The position numbers and the translations under genes were made by a program. A stretch of 64,000 nt of DNA from a virus. The notes beneath the pieces were generated by a model. That model was not told the DNA's origin. It did no database searches and worked only from the letters and a program-made list of their open reading frames with translations. The stretch is taken from positions 1 through 64,000 of IMG/VR virus record IMGVR_UViG_3300022187_000025; one strand, written 5' to 3'. Shown piece by piece: positions 55,555-63,833 of this stretch (position 1 is its first letter; each line of letters begins with the position of its first letter).

Positions 55555-56617
55555 TCAATCAGAGTTGAAAAGATTGATTTCTGGCAGATTTGCTGAGCCA
55601 AAGGAAAGTTCAGCCATGCAGTTTGGAAGCTTGGTAGATTGTTTACTTACTACGCCTGATTTAGTAGATGAGCAATATGCTATTATAGATGATAAAATTG
55701 GAGACAAACCAAGAACTATTGTGGATGACATTATTGACAACTACTATAGCTCAGGAGTAGACAAGGTTGGTTTTAAAGAACTGGATAAAGATTATCTACA
55801 GCATTTGATGGATAAAAATGAATACAGGTCTACATACAAAGACCCAGCTGATGACAGACGTTTTGATTACCTGTATAGAGAATGTGTAACTTATTACAAC
55901 AATCGTCTTGAACATATTGACAAGACTATTATAGACCAAGAGACATTTGATAATGCTATCAAAGTCAGAGATAGTATACTGCATGGTACATTTACATCTG
56001 CATTCCATGATCTACCAGATGGATGTGAAACTAAATTTCAATTAGAGATTTATTTTACAGCAGATGGATTTGATTTGAAAGGTATGCTGGACTATGTTAT
56101 TATCAATCATAATGACAGTCCTATAATGGTCAATGATGGCTATATTATACCTGCTAAGTCTATTGTACCCATTGACTATAAAGTAATTACTACAAGTACC
56201 AGGTATTTTAATTTGCTTAAGTTCAGATATGATATTCAGGGAAGCTTTTACAGATATGGCTTGAAACAATGGATGCTCAATAACGCATTACATGAGTATG
56301 AACTATGCAACTTCCACTTTATAGTAGGAGGTATAGGACAAACTCCATATGTACATGTACTGAGTAACTACGACGAACAAGTTGGTGAATGGGGAGGTAG
56401 GCGTATTCCTACTGATAAAGGTTATGAAGTTATGCCTGCAACTACATTCAATGTAGATTTGAATACTCTGTCTTCCAGGCTTGATTTGGATGTACTTGGT
56501 TGGAGACAAGCTTTGTATCTGTACAGATGGTATCAGGAGTATCATGCAGAAATGCAATATGATAAAGAGGTTATTGAGAATGGTGGTATATTCCACACAA
56601 ACGCATGGGCATTATGA
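55526..56617 (+). CDS. PD-(D/E)XK exonuclease (RecE/Exo VIII-like)
   Basis: 363 residues. The N-terminus I-S-Q-S-E-L-K-R-L-I-S, then M-Q-F-G-S-L-V-D-C-L-L, is the usual opening of PDDEXK-like phage exonucleases. The active site is L-K-G-M-L-D-Y-V (Asp), then I-V-P-I-D-Y-K-V (Asp-x-Lys), followed by Y-D-I-Q-G-S-F-Y-R-Y-G (Gln helix). It would resect DNA ends for the Sak4-like annealing protein. Overlaps the resolvase-like gene by 29 bases. Confidence 0.75.
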   Translation: MNYRERPEISQSELKRLISGRFAEPKESSAMQFGSLVDCLLTTPDLVDEQYAIIDDKIGDKPRTIVDDIIDNYYSSGVDKVGFKELDKDYLQHLMDKNEYRSTYKDPADDRRFDYLYRECVTYYNNRLEHIDKTIIDQETFDNAIKVRDSILHGTFTSAFHDLPDGCETKFQLEIYFTADGFDLKGMLDYVIINHNDSPIMVNDGYIIPAKSIVPIDYKVITTSTRYFNLLKFRYDIQGSFYRYGLKQWMLNNALHEYELCNFHFIVGGIGQTPYVHVLSNYDEQVGEWGGRRIPTDKGYEVMPATTFNVDLNTLSSRLDLDVLGWRQALYLYRWYQEYHAEMQYDKEVIENGGIFHTNAWAL

Positions 56618-57240
56618 CATTAGAGAGTATCAGTAAAGATATAGAACTTGGTGTACGTGAGTACAATAATAAGACCAGAAAGTATCTTCTAGCTCCTGTC
56701 ATTCTGTACTATGGTGAATTGTTTGTAGAACGCCTTAAGCATATGTATGTATATGCAGTAGGTATTAATGACTATGATAATCCACATGATTACAGTTTAT
56801 TCTTGCTTGTAGATGTAGCTAAGAGCAATGACTTTGCAAGAGTACTTCCGCTATTACAGAGCAACAGTTATGTATCAGACTATCCATTTGGAGAACTTTT
56901 AGGTGGAAGACTGCACATGATTGTTATCAATGTGCCATCTGAATTTAGACAAGCCTATGATATGTTCATGCAGTCTAAGTATAGTAAGATGTTCAGTAAA
57001 GAGCAAGTGTATGAATATATTATTAAGCATATAGGTAATACACAAGCTACTGCAACTATGCTGCAAACTGAAGAAAGACGTATTGCATTTGAGGAAGAGC
57101 TAAATCACTATAGAAAGTATTATAATACAGAAGATGCTATAGAGAGAAAGGTCAATGACACTACATGGATTACACTGTTTGAAGACAGTGAATTAGACTA
57201 CATGATTAGAGAGGTAGAAGAAATATTTAATTATAAATAA
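56605..57240 (+). CDS. Unrecognised protein
   Basis: 211 residues; ATG 56614 overlaps the exonuclease TGA and may be the true start. Mixed alpha/beta with an acidic C-terminal helix (E-D-S-E-L-D-Y-M-I-R-E-V-E-E). No family recognised. It ends the recombination unit before a terminator. Confidence 0.5.
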   Translation: MGIMTLESISKDIELGVREYNNKTRKYLLAPVILYYGELFVERLKHMYVYAVGINDYDNPHDYSLFLLVDVAKSNDFARVLPLLQSNSYVSDYPFGELLGGRLHMIVINVPSEFRQAYDMFMQSKYSKMFSKEQVYEYIIKHIGNTQATATMLQTEERRIAFEEELNHYRKYYNTEDAIERKVNDTTWITLFEDSELDYMIREVEEIFNYK

Positions 57241-57248
57241 CTATATTT

Positions 57249-57286
57249 GTAGGGGAGACATTGATCTCCTCTACATTTTTAAAAAG
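57249..57286 (+). terminator. Rho-independent terminator
   Basis: GTAGGGGAGA and TCTCCTCTAC pair around CATTGA, followed by ATTTTT. TATATTTG at 57242-57249 directly before it could be a -7 element. Confidence 0.75.
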
Positions 57287-57307
57287 ATTTTGAAAAACTA
57301 ATACTAA

Positions 57308-57733
57308 ATGATACACGAATTTGTTAAACTTACATTCAAGAAGTTTAAGCAAGAACCAGATGCTGAGCTATACAGAAACTTGATACAAGAAGAAGTAGAT
57401 GAGTTCTTTGAAGCTAAAACTTTACCTGAACAAGTTAAAGAAGCAGTAGATATATTGTGGGTAGTTATTGGATGGTTGATAGCCAGTATAGGATATAACA
57501 ATACTCTAAAAGCTTACAGAGAAGTATATCTATCCAATATGTCTAAAGTTTGTCTGACTCAGAAACAAGCTGAAGACTCTATTGAGAAGTATAAAGAAAA
57601 GAATGTAGACTGTATGTACGAAAAACATACTGATGAAGATGGAGAGTACTATGTTATCTATGACTCTAAATCTGGTAAGTACAAGAAAGGCATTAACTAT
57701 ACTAAAGCAGATATGTCATGGTTATTGGATTAA
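57308..57733 (+). CDS. MazG-like nucleotide pyrophosphohydrolase
   Basis: 141 residues. N-L-I-Q-E-E-V-D-E-F-F-E-A (E-E-x-x-E) and E-A-V-D-I-L-W-V-V-I-G-W (E-x-x-D) are the metal-binding helices of the all-alpha NTP pyrophosphatase family. The C-terminal 55 residues contain a small beta part (D-G-E-Y-Y-V-I-Y-D) as in several phage MazG proteins. Likely roles are nucleotide pool control or lowering host (p)ppGpp. Confidence 0.8.
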   Translation: MIHEFVKLTFKKFKQEPDAELYRNLIQEEVDEFFEAKTLPEQVKEAVDILWVVIGWLIASIGYNNTLKAYREVYLSNMSKVCLTQKQAEDSIEKYKEKNVDCMYEKHTDEDGEYYVIYDSKSGKYKKGINYTKADMSWLLD

Positions 57734-57772
57734 TGGTACTTTTTATACTTGCAGTAAGTAAAAGAAAAGATT

Positions 57773-58021
57773 ATGGTTTATAGAACTTTAAAGCTCATAT
57801 CTGTTAACAGACAACAGTTTAGAAGATTTGTAAAAAATATAGCTAAGAAACTCAAGACTAGCAAAACTGTTACTTACGAAGGGCACGATAGAGCAAGTAG
57901 AGAATTATATTTGTCTTTTCCTGACGATGAAGTAGCTGATAAAATTATTGGTGATGTAGAACAAATTATAAAGCAGCATGGATACGACTCCTATAAAAGA
58001 AAAGCTCAAGAAAGTAATTGA
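57773..58021 (+). CDS. Unrecognised small basic protein
   Basis: 82 residues, basic N-terminus (R-R-F-V-K-N-I-A-K-K-L-K-T-S-K) and alpha/beta pattern. No family recognised. The stop overlaps a TTG of the next frame. Confidence 0.45.
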   Translation: MVYRTLKLISVNRQQFRRFVKNIAKKLKTSKTVTYEGHDRASRELYLSFPDDEVADKIIGDVEQIIKQHGYDSYKRKAQESN

Positions 58022-58029
58022 CAAAATCA

Positions 58030-58233
58030 ATGCAGAAAATGACAGAATCAAAAAGCAAATTCAAAATAAGCCTGGAAGTACACGGCAAAAAGATAACAAT
58101 AGAAAAAGACCATGATGATTTAACTATCTGGGAAATGGCTGAAATATTTAAGTCTCTGTTATTAAGTGCCAGTTGGAGCCAAGAGCTTATTGAGAGAATA
58201 CTTCCTTTAGACGATGAAATAGACCAGACATGA
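58030..58233 (+). CDS. Unrecognised small protein
   Basis: 67 residues from ATG 58030; ATG 58039 is also possible. It has F-K-I-S-L-E-V-H-G-K-K-I-T-I-E-K, then a helix with W-E-M-A-E-I-F-K-S-L. Coupled to the amidase gene by a 4-base overlap (ATGA). Confidence 0.45.
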   Translation: MQKMTESKSKFKISLEVHGKKITIEKDHDDLTIWEMAEIFKSLLLSASWSQELIERILPLDDEIDQT

Positions 58234-58973
58234 TAACTCGTATACTTAGGTGGTTGATAAATCTGTTTACTCCTACCAGAGATATAGTAGATGCGTCAGA
58301 GATAATACTTGCAACTGATACTATTACAGTAAAAGTTAATAAACCAGTTATAGAAGTTAAGCCGAAAACTGTACAAAAGATATTTCCTATTCTATTCTAT
58401 GGGCATGGGCCAATGACTAAGGGTAAAAGATCACCTAAGTATAATGGGTTTCAGTTTATAGAGTATGAGTACAACAAACGTACTGTAGAAATTATTAAAA
58501 ATAAACTTGATAATCTTGGATGGAAATATGCTATTGGTAATGATTACTTAGTGGAATGCTATGGTAACTGCATACCTGAAAGGGTGCAAATTATTAAGTA
58601 CTTAATTTCTGTACCAGCAGGTCTTGAACCTATTATTATAGATCAACACGCAAATGCTCATACAGACTCTTGGAACAACGTCACAGGCTCTGAAACATGG
58701 ATTGCTGATGTACTAGCCAATAGAGCAAAAAGATTGCTGTATGCTCAGATATTTCAGGATAACATGGTCAAACGTCATCAATCCAGAGACAGAGGTATTA
58801 AGATGAATAACAACAGACGTTTTCCTATGCTCTATGATACACCTTATCTGAGTTTTATACTTGAGCCTGAGTTCTATACAAACATAGAGAAAGCTAAGTA
58901 CTTAGCTAATTCTGGTGATGAAATGCAGGCTGGAGCAGTTATTGATAGCTTGAGACAAATTAATGAACTATGA
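58230..58973 (+). CDS. N-acetylmuramoyl-L-alanine amidase (Amidase_3-like endolysin)
   Basis: 247 residues. Zinc ligands and catalytic residues fit Amidase_3: Y-G-H-G-P-M-T-K-G (His), I-E-Y-E-Y-N (Glu), I-I-D-Q-H-A-N-A-H (His) and F-I-L-E-P-E-F-Y-T-N (catalytic Glu), with R-G-I-K and the L-Y-D-T-P block between. The first 45 residues contain a short hydrophobic segment (I-L-R-W-L-I-N-L-F). It cuts peptidoglycan cross-links at lysis. Coupled on both sides by 4-base overlaps. Confidence 0.8.
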   Translation: MITRILRWLINLFTPTRDIVDASEIILATDTITVKVNKPVIEVKPKTVQKIFPILFYGHGPMTKGKRSPKYNGFQFIEYEYNKRTVEIIKNKLDNLGWKYAIGNDYLVECYGNCIPERVQIIKYLISVPAGLEPIIIDQHANAHTDSWNNVTGSETWIADVLANRAKRLLYAQIFQDNMVKRHQSRDRGIKMNNNRRFPMLYDTPYLSFILEPEFYTNIEKAKYLANSGDEMQAGAVIDSLRQINEL

Positions 58974-59452
58974 AATATATACTATTATTTTTACCATTTA
59001 GCCTGTTTGGACAATTGAGTAGTAGTATTAATGGTGGCGTGATGATCTACAATAATGGAGACAATACTGTTAATGTTGGATCATGGTCTAACAAAGAAGT
59101 TGTTTATCAATTTAATAAAATACCTAATGAAATAGCTACATACGTAGGTGCAAGAATAGGCTACCTGGAAGAGTATAATGAACAGGTTCTCAACAGAGCT
59201 AATACTATAGGTGTAAAGGCAGGTGTATCAGATGAGGTAGATTACTATGCTGGATTCTTTATGGATTATGCATGGCAAAGAAAGCATTTGATGTACGGTC
59301 TTGAGCTTCAGGCAGATTTAATTACTATTGTAAAGAAGCTGGATTTCAACATGGGTTGGAAACTAGGTATGATTGATAACACTGGATTTTTTAACTTTAA
59401 TATTGGATTCAAATGGCAAATGGAAAAAAGAACGAAATCAAAGAACTACTAA
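58970..59452 (+). CDS. Secreted outer-membrane beta-barrel-like protein
   Basis: 160 residues. Signal peptide MKYILLFLPFSLFGQ, then amphipathic strands (I-N-G-G-V-M-I-Y-N, Y-V-G-A-R-I-G-Y-L, Y-Y-A-G-F-F-M-D-Y-A, F-N-M-G-W-K-L-G-M) ending in F-N-I-G-F-K-W-Q-M. Coupled to the amidase, so a lysis role at the outer membrane is plausible. Confidence 0.6.
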   Translation: MKYILLFLPFSLFGQLSSSINGGVMIYNNGDNTVNVGSWSNKEVVYQFNKIPNEIATYVGARIGYLEEYNEQVLNRANTIGVKAGVSDEVDYYAGFFMDYAWQRKHLMYGLELQADLITIVKKLDFNMGWKLGMIDNTGFFNFNIGFKWQMEKRTKSKNY

Positions 59453-59565
59453 AACCAGGCAGTTCTAAGAGAAAGACTAATAGAGATAATCGTAAACAAG
59501 CAAAAGAAAAACGTAAGCTCATTCGTAAGAAGAAGCAAGATGAATGGGAGAAAGGTCTTAACTGA
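59413..59565 (+). CDS. Small highly basic protein
   Basis: 50 residues, of which about 19 are Lys or Arg, overlapping the barrel gene by 40 bases in another frame. Likely disordered or coiled (K-Q-A-K-E-K-R-K-L-I-R-K-K-K-Q). It could bind nucleic acid. Confidence 0.45.
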   Translation: MANGKKNEIKELLKPGSSKRKTNRDNRKQAKEKRKLIRKKKQDEWEKGLN

Positions 59566-59598
59566 TGTTTTTCATAATTGATTGGTTTAGTGGCTGGT

Positions 59599-59630
59599 CT
59601 GGATTACAATCTGGATCAGCCTTTTTTAAT
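59599..59630 (+). terminator. Rho-independent terminator
   Basis: GGCTGGTCTGGATT and CTGGATCAGCC pair with wobbles, followed by TTTTTT. It ends the lysis unit. Confidence 0.75.
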
Positions 59631-59704
59631 GATTGCTTAATATAAAAGGTATAGCATAATAGCTTTATTATACCTATATTGGCAACTCATCAAATAAAAA
59701 TATT

Positions 59705-59947
59705 ATGACTGTTACAGAATTTTTGGCTCAAGACCCCGCACTGCTTGGTTTATTTGCAGAGGGAACCATTCGTCTTCAAGTAGAAGACAGTGATCTTCCG
59801 TATGCAGAAAAGCAAATCACTAAAGTGGAACTACGTACAGATGATCTGTCTTTCACTGAAGATGTCACTGCTCCTATGAAAGAAGCAGGTTTTACTGTTG
59901 AATCAGTAGACTCAGATGGTATTACACTGGAGGTAGTCTTTGGTTAA
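59705..59947 (+). CDS. Unrecognised small acidic protein
   Basis: 80 residues, acidic, beta-alpha-beta in appearance (T-I-R-L-Q-V-E-D-S, T-K-V-E-L-R-T-D, G-I-T-L-E-V-V-F). Single-gene unit between terminators. Function unknown. Confidence 0.5.
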   Translation: MTVTEFLAQDPALLGLFAEGTIRLQVEDSDLPYAEKQITKVELRTDDLSFTEDVTAPMKEAGFTVESVDSDGITLEVVFG

Positions 59948-59967
59948 AATTAACTCCAAACTTATTT

Positions 59968-60003
59968 GAACCAGTTTATCTGTAATGGGTAAGCTGGTTT
60001 TTT
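59968..60003 (+). terminator. Rho-independent terminator
   Basis: AACCAG..TTA and GTAA..CTGGTT stem followed by TTTTTT. Confidence 0.75.
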
Positions 60004-60017
60004 AATTTAATAAACTT

Positions 60018-60335
60018 ATGAATGAAGAAAAGAGAGATAGACTCAAAAAGTTTTATAAGCTAAATGACGTAGAACTTTCTAACAGAATAGGTTGGATTGA
60101 GAGTATTCTGAAAGACCAGGCTTATGATAAAACTGGCAAGTTACCATTTATTCCTGTAGGCTTAATAGATGAAATTATTAAAGATGCAGGTTTTGAACTT
60201 ATAGAATCAGATATTAATGGTTTCCAAGTAGACTTTTGGAATACTTATAAAAAGAACAATCAAGTATTTGTATTATCAGGTTCTTTATACTATGGTGATT
60301 TTAAATTAACAAAGAAAGAAGATGAAATGTCCTAA
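60018..60335 (+). CDS. Unrecognised protein
   Basis: 105 residues, first of a run of overlapping small genes up to 61745. Helical N-terminus, beta-like C-terminus (V-F-V-L-S-G-S-L-Y-Y-G-D-F). No family recognised. Confidence 0.5.
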   Translation: MNEEKRDRLKKFYKLNDVELSNRIGWIESILKDQAYDKTGKLPFIPVGLIDEIIKDAGFELIESDINGFQVDFWNTYKKNNQVFVLSGSLYYGDFKLTKKEDEMS

Positions 60336-60537
60336 TTGTAATAAAGAAATAGATATAGACTTTGTAGTGTACAGGAATGCAGAAAGATATCACAATACAA
60401 ACTTAGCTGTTTCTAATTGTTGTGGTACAGCTTTTATAGTCAAACCTGTTCTTACGCTTAAAGTTACTCCTTATACAGGAGATAAAACAGAAGATGATTG
60501 GGGTAATCCTATTAAAAAAACACAATGCCAACAATAA
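60322..60537 (+). CDS. Zinc-ribbon protein
   Basis: 71 residues. M-K-C-P-N-C-N-K and later S-N-C-C-G-T supply a C-x2-C...C-C zinc ribbon; the remainder is beta-like. It overlaps both neighbours by 13-14 bases. Possibly a nucleic-acid-binding accessory. Confidence 0.6.
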   Translation: MKCPNCNKEIDIDFVVYRNAERYHNTNLAVSNCCGTAFIVKPVLTLKVTPYTGDKTEDDWGNPIKKTQCQQ

Positions 60538-60797
60538 CAACTCATAGCTACTGTGTAGTTAAAGACAATGACTTTGCAGTAGGTGATAAAATGGATGTAG
60601 TCAGTCATTTTGTAAGTTGGAGAATAGATGCAGATAGACAATTATGGTATAAAATAAAAGGTCGTATAGAAGTTAAAGGGTTTTTTTATGGAGAAGATTG
60701 GACTCACACTGATATGATAAAAGATGCTATAGACTTTTTGTTTAATAAGTTAAAAAAGACTCCAGGTTATAAAGTATTTAGAAACATTGGACTTTAA
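60525..60797 (+). CDS. Unrecognised small protein
   Basis: 90 residues, aromatic-rich and mixed in charge (V-S-W-R-I-D-A-D-R-Q-L-W-Y-K-I-K-G-R-I-E-V-K). No motif recognised. Confidence 0.5.
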   Translation: MPTITTHSYCVVKDNDFAVGDKMDVVSHFVSWRIDADRQLWYKIKGRIEVKGFFYGEDWTHTDMIKDAIDFLFNKLKKTPGYKVFRNIGL

Positions 60798-60808
60798 AAT
60801 GTAATATA

Positions 60809-61243
60809 ATGAATGAACAATTGATATCTTTTGATGTAGCTAAGTTAGCTAAAAAGATAGGGTTTAATTGGCTATGTCTTTATCACTATCATAAAGAAAA
60901 ACTATATCCAAATTGGACAGAAAATGGTAGTAGTACTGATGTAGAATTTGAAGCTGATGTAGAAGATTTGTTAGAAGACTACAATGACAAAAACTTAATA
61001 GGAAACTATTGTTCTGTACCTACTCAGTCTATGTTACAAAAATGGCTCAGAGATAAGCATGGTATAGCAGTACATATTAGTACAGATATTACACTTAGTT
61101 GGGTTTACACCATTCAATCATTACATCCACAAGCTACATATACAGGCTCTACAATAGCTTCTGTAGAAGTCTTTAGTACTTATGAGGAAGCACTTGAGAA
61201 AGGTCTTTACAGAGCTTTAAAATTAATCAAAGATGAAAATTAA
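60809..61243 (+). CDS. Unrecognised small protein
   Basis: 144 residues. F-D-V-A-K-L-A-K-K-I-G-F-N, then Y-C-S-V-P-T-Q-S-M-L-Q-K-W-L-R-D-K-H-G-I, then Y-E-E-A-L-E-K-G-L-Y-R-A-L, is a layout common in small Bacteroidetes phage proteins of unknown function. No catalytic motif. Confidence 0.55.
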   Translation: MNEQLISFDVAKLAKKIGFNWLCLYHYHKEKLYPNWTENGSSTDVEFEADVEDLLEDYNDKNLIGNYCSVPTQSMLQKWLRDKHGIAVHISTDITLSWVYTIQSLHPQATYTGSTIASVEVFSTYEEALEKGLYRALKLIKDEN

Positions 61244-61745
61244 AACAACAGATCTTATAGGTAGATATAATCTATTTAATAGTGACTTGCAACGTCAACT
61301 CTATGTACGTATAGAAGATGGAGAGGACTTGTATACTTTTAGAGTGTATGTTGATCCTGAAATAGTCAATTACGATGATATTGAAGAAAGCTTAGATGAT
61401 ATTCTATATGACCATGTAAGCAGTATGAGTGCAGAGTTTGCACAGTATTTTATCAAGAATAGAAATAGAATATCTGAAACTCTTCAGACTAAAAAGATTG
61501 AAAGAATTGAACGTCAAATAGAAAGATTACAGAAAGAACTTGAAGATACTAAGAAAGTTCCTATGAACTTTGACATAGTTAAAGATCAATATAGAGATTA
61601 TATTAAAGGTCAAACTGAGTACCACGAAAGACAGTATACAAAGTACAAAGAAACAGTTGAAGAATACTCTTACCACAAAGAGAAGTTTGATACATATACT
61701 TCTATCTTAAAGAGCATCAATGATAATCAAGAAACAGAGGACTAA
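61233..61745 (+). CDS. Coiled-coil protein, unrecognised
   Basis: 170 residues. A coiled coil covers about 85-115 (I-E-R-I-E-R-Q-I-E-R-L-Q-K-E-L-E-D), preceded by a small beta domain. It overlaps the preceding stop by 11 bases. Function unknown. Confidence 0.5.
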   Translation: MKIKTTDLIGRYNLFNSDLQRQLYVRIEDGEDLYTFRVYVDPEIVNYDDIEESLDDILYDHVSSMSAEFAQYFIKNRNRISETLQTKKIERIERQIERLQKELEDTKKVPMNFDIVKDQYRDYIKGQTEYHERQYTKYKETVEEYSYHKEKFDTYTSILKSINDNQETED

Positions 61746-61755
61746 AACATTAGCT

Positions 61756-62571
61756 ATGAAGGCTAATAAACGTAGTGCAGATATTACTAGTCCTAACTTT
61801 CTGTATTTTTGTGGTGCATCGTGCAGATATTGTTATTGTAAGCGTAATCCAAGATTTAGGACACATGGTTACATTAATGAAAACATGCTGGATATTCTGG
61901 CTGTAATAGACAAGTGGGCTAATGAGCAACCATATCCTAAAATACCCAATCAAGTACATGAGACTATGTATGGTGTAGATATAGCTAATGCTACAGATAT
62001 TAGTAGACACTATGCTGACTACAATTGGTCTTATGTATTTGATTGGTTCAAGGATAGACCTAAGATATTTCCTACTTTTGCAACAAAGTTTGTCAATAAC
62101 AAACTACTCAAGCATACAGGTAGGATTAGATTTAGTTTAATGCCACAAGAGTATAGTTCTATATTAGAGCCTGGGACTACTCCCATACATATTAGAATAA
62201 AAGCTATAGATAGATTTATTGAGCATGGTTGGGACGTAAATATTAATCTAAGCCCTGTTATATATAGAGCCAGTGAGTCACATTTATACAGAGATTTGTT
62301 TGAACAAATAGCTAAGTCTAAGTACTTAGATAGAATACAGTCAGAAGTTATTTTCTTAACACATGACAAAGGTCTACACGAATACAATCTAGTAAACTAC
62401 CCTGAAGCTGAAGAACTACTGTGGCAACCAGATATACAAGAGATTAAGAACAGTCAGCATAGACAATGCACACTAAGGTATGAGCATCGTATGAAAGCTC
62501 AATTAATTAATCAGTTTACTCAAATGTATAATGAGTATATACCTGAAGTAAACATTAGATACATATTCTAA
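61756..62571 (+). CDS. Radical SAM enzyme of the spore photoproduct lyase type
   Basis: 271 residues from ATG 61756; an earlier in-frame ATG at 61720 overlaps the upstream gene. The cluster motif is F-C-G-A-S-C-R-Y-C-Y-C-K-R-N (C-x3-C-x2-C). Later S-L-M-P-Q-E-Y, E-P-G-T-T-P-I-H-I-R-I-K-A-I-D-R-F and V-N-I-N-L-S-P-V-I-Y match the S-L-N-P, P-x-x-x-R-I-x-A and F-x-P-I segments of SplB. SplB reverses UV thymine photoproducts with a 4Fe-4S cluster and SAM. A phage DNA-repair or DNA-modification role is inferred. Confidence 0.75.
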   Translation: MKANKRSADITSPNFLYFCGASCRYCYCKRNPRFRTHGYINENMLDILAVIDKWANEQPYPKIPNQVHETMYGVDIANATDISRHYADYNWSYVFDWFKDRPKIFPTFATKFVNNKLLKHTGRIRFSLMPQEYSSILEPGTTPIHIRIKAIDRFIEHGWDVNINLSPVIYRASESHLYRDLFEQIAKSKYLDRIQSEVIFLTHDKGLHEYNLVNYPEAEELLWQPDIQEIKNSQHRQCTLRYEHRMKAQLINQFTQMYNEYIPEVNIRYIF

Positions 62572-62574
62572 ACT

Positions 62575-62853
62575 ATGATACTACAGTATTCAATTATTAT
62601 TTTTATTACACAGCTTGTATTTATAGGTTGTAGGACATGGAATGTTAAAGCTATAGCAAAACAAGATATTCCACAAGTTCTTATTTCAGGTACATTTGTG
62701 CACTTGTCATGGCTTGTATCAATTTCTATTGGAGCAGTAAGTATGCATGAGATTATATCTAATTTTGAATTGCAATACATACCTATTGTTTTATGTTCAC
62801 TATCTGGTGGATTAATAGGTAGTTACTTATCTATGAAAAGTAAAAGGTTTTAA
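62575..62853 (+). CDS. Small membrane protein
   Basis: 92 residues with three hydrophobic spans (about 3-18, 34-55, 68-85). The first span contains C19-R-T-W. Spacing of three bases to the SplB-like gene and one to the kinase suggests co-transcription. A holin (class I has three spans) is possible. Confidence 0.5.
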   Translation: MILQYSIIIFITQLVFIGCRTWNVKAIAKQDIPQVLISGTFVHLSWLVSISIGAVSMHEIISNFELQYIPIVLCSLSGGLIGSYLSMKSKRF

Positions 62854-62854
62854 T

Positions 62855-63631
62855 ATGAATAACTTAATTGGTGTCACAGGTCTTAAAGGTTCGGGCAAAG
62901 ATACAGTAGCTAAGATTATAAATACTCTTCATCAAAAACAGTATAAGACTAAAAGATTTGCTAATCCACTTAAAAGATTTGTAGCAGATATACTAGGTGT
63001 ACCTGTAGAACTACTAGAAGATAGAGCTTATAAAGAGACTGTTTTAAGTAAAGAGTGGGATAGGTGGTTTATTAAAAAAGGACAAAGATACTTCGTTCTT
63101 GCTGGTACTGCTAAAGTATTTACTTCTAAAAAGGAAGCTAATGACTTTATTATTAATAAGCTGCCTTTTATGGGTCGTACTGATGAGAGAGATTTTCATG
63201 TAGAAAAGGAATCTATAACACCGCGTTTACTTATGCAATTAATAGGTACAGAGGTAGGTAGACAAATACATAAAAATATCTGGGTTAATGCTTTGTTTGC
63301 TAATTATAATGAGAAAGTAATTGAAGATGAGAGTCATTATAAGAATTGTAAACATGGTCCTTACGGTGGTTGTGAAAGGTGTGTCGAAATAAAAGATTTT
63401 GACTTTAAGAAACAACGCTGGATTATACCAGATGTTAGGTATAATAACGAGGCTAAAGCTATTAAAGACAGAGGTGGAATAATTATCAAAGTGGAAAGAG
63501 ATGTAGGTATTACAGATACTCATGCTTCAGAGAAAGGTATATCAGATGAATATATAGATATAGTTATTGATAATAATGGGAGCATGGAAGATTTAGTTGA
63601 AGAAGTAAAAACAATCTTATATGCCAGCTAA
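62855..63631 (+). CDS. Deoxynucleoside monophosphate kinase
   Basis: 258 residues. Walker A is G-V-T-G-L-K-G-S-G-K-D-T (6-17). F-A-N-P-L-K-R-F, L-L-M-Q-L-I-G-T-E-V-G-R, N-I-W-V-N-A-L and I-I-P-D-V-R-Y-N-N-E-A are the substrate and lid motifs of T4 gp1-like dNMP kinases, ending in H-A-S-E. An insert with four Cys/His (about 165-182: C-K-H-G-P-Y-G-G-C-E-R-C) looks like an extra zinc knuckle. It feeds dNTP synthesis during replication. Confidence 0.8.
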   Translation: MNNLIGVTGLKGSGKDTVAKIINTLHQKQYKTKRFANPLKRFVADILGVPVELLEDRAYKETVLSKEWDRWFIKKGQRYFVLAGTAKVFTSKKEANDFIINKLPFMGRTDERDFHVEKESITPRLLMQLIGTEVGRQIHKNIWVNALFANYNEKVIEDESHYKNCKHGPYGGCERCVEIKDFDFKKQRWIIPDVRYNNEAKAIKDRGGIIIKVERDVGITDTHASEKGISDEYIDIVIDNNGSMEDLVEEVKTILYAS

Positions 63632-63797
63632 GATTAAGATTAAAGTACAATATCCTGATGGCAGCTTTACTATATATGAAAGTATTAGAGAGGCTGCTGA
63701 AGGAGAGGATATAAGCTACTTAACATTAAGAACCTTATTAGCAGCATCAAGTAAAATATGGTATAAGAAAAAACTATATATTTCAAAACTACAATGA
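63621..63797 (+). CDS. Small NUMOD1-like/HTH protein
   Basis: 58 residues. Y-P-D-G-S-F-T-I-Y-E-S-I-R-E-A-A-E-G and L-T-L-R-T-L-L-A-A match the modular helix-turn-helix found at the ends of homing endonucleases. It overlaps the kinase by 11 bases. It may be a remnant or a small regulator. Confidence 0.5.
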   Translation: MPAKIKIKVQYPDGSFTIYESIREAAEGEDISYLTLRTLLAASSKIWYKKKLYISKLQ

Positions 63798-63833
63798 ACA
63801 GCTTTTTTAATTAATTATTAAACAATTAGGAAT

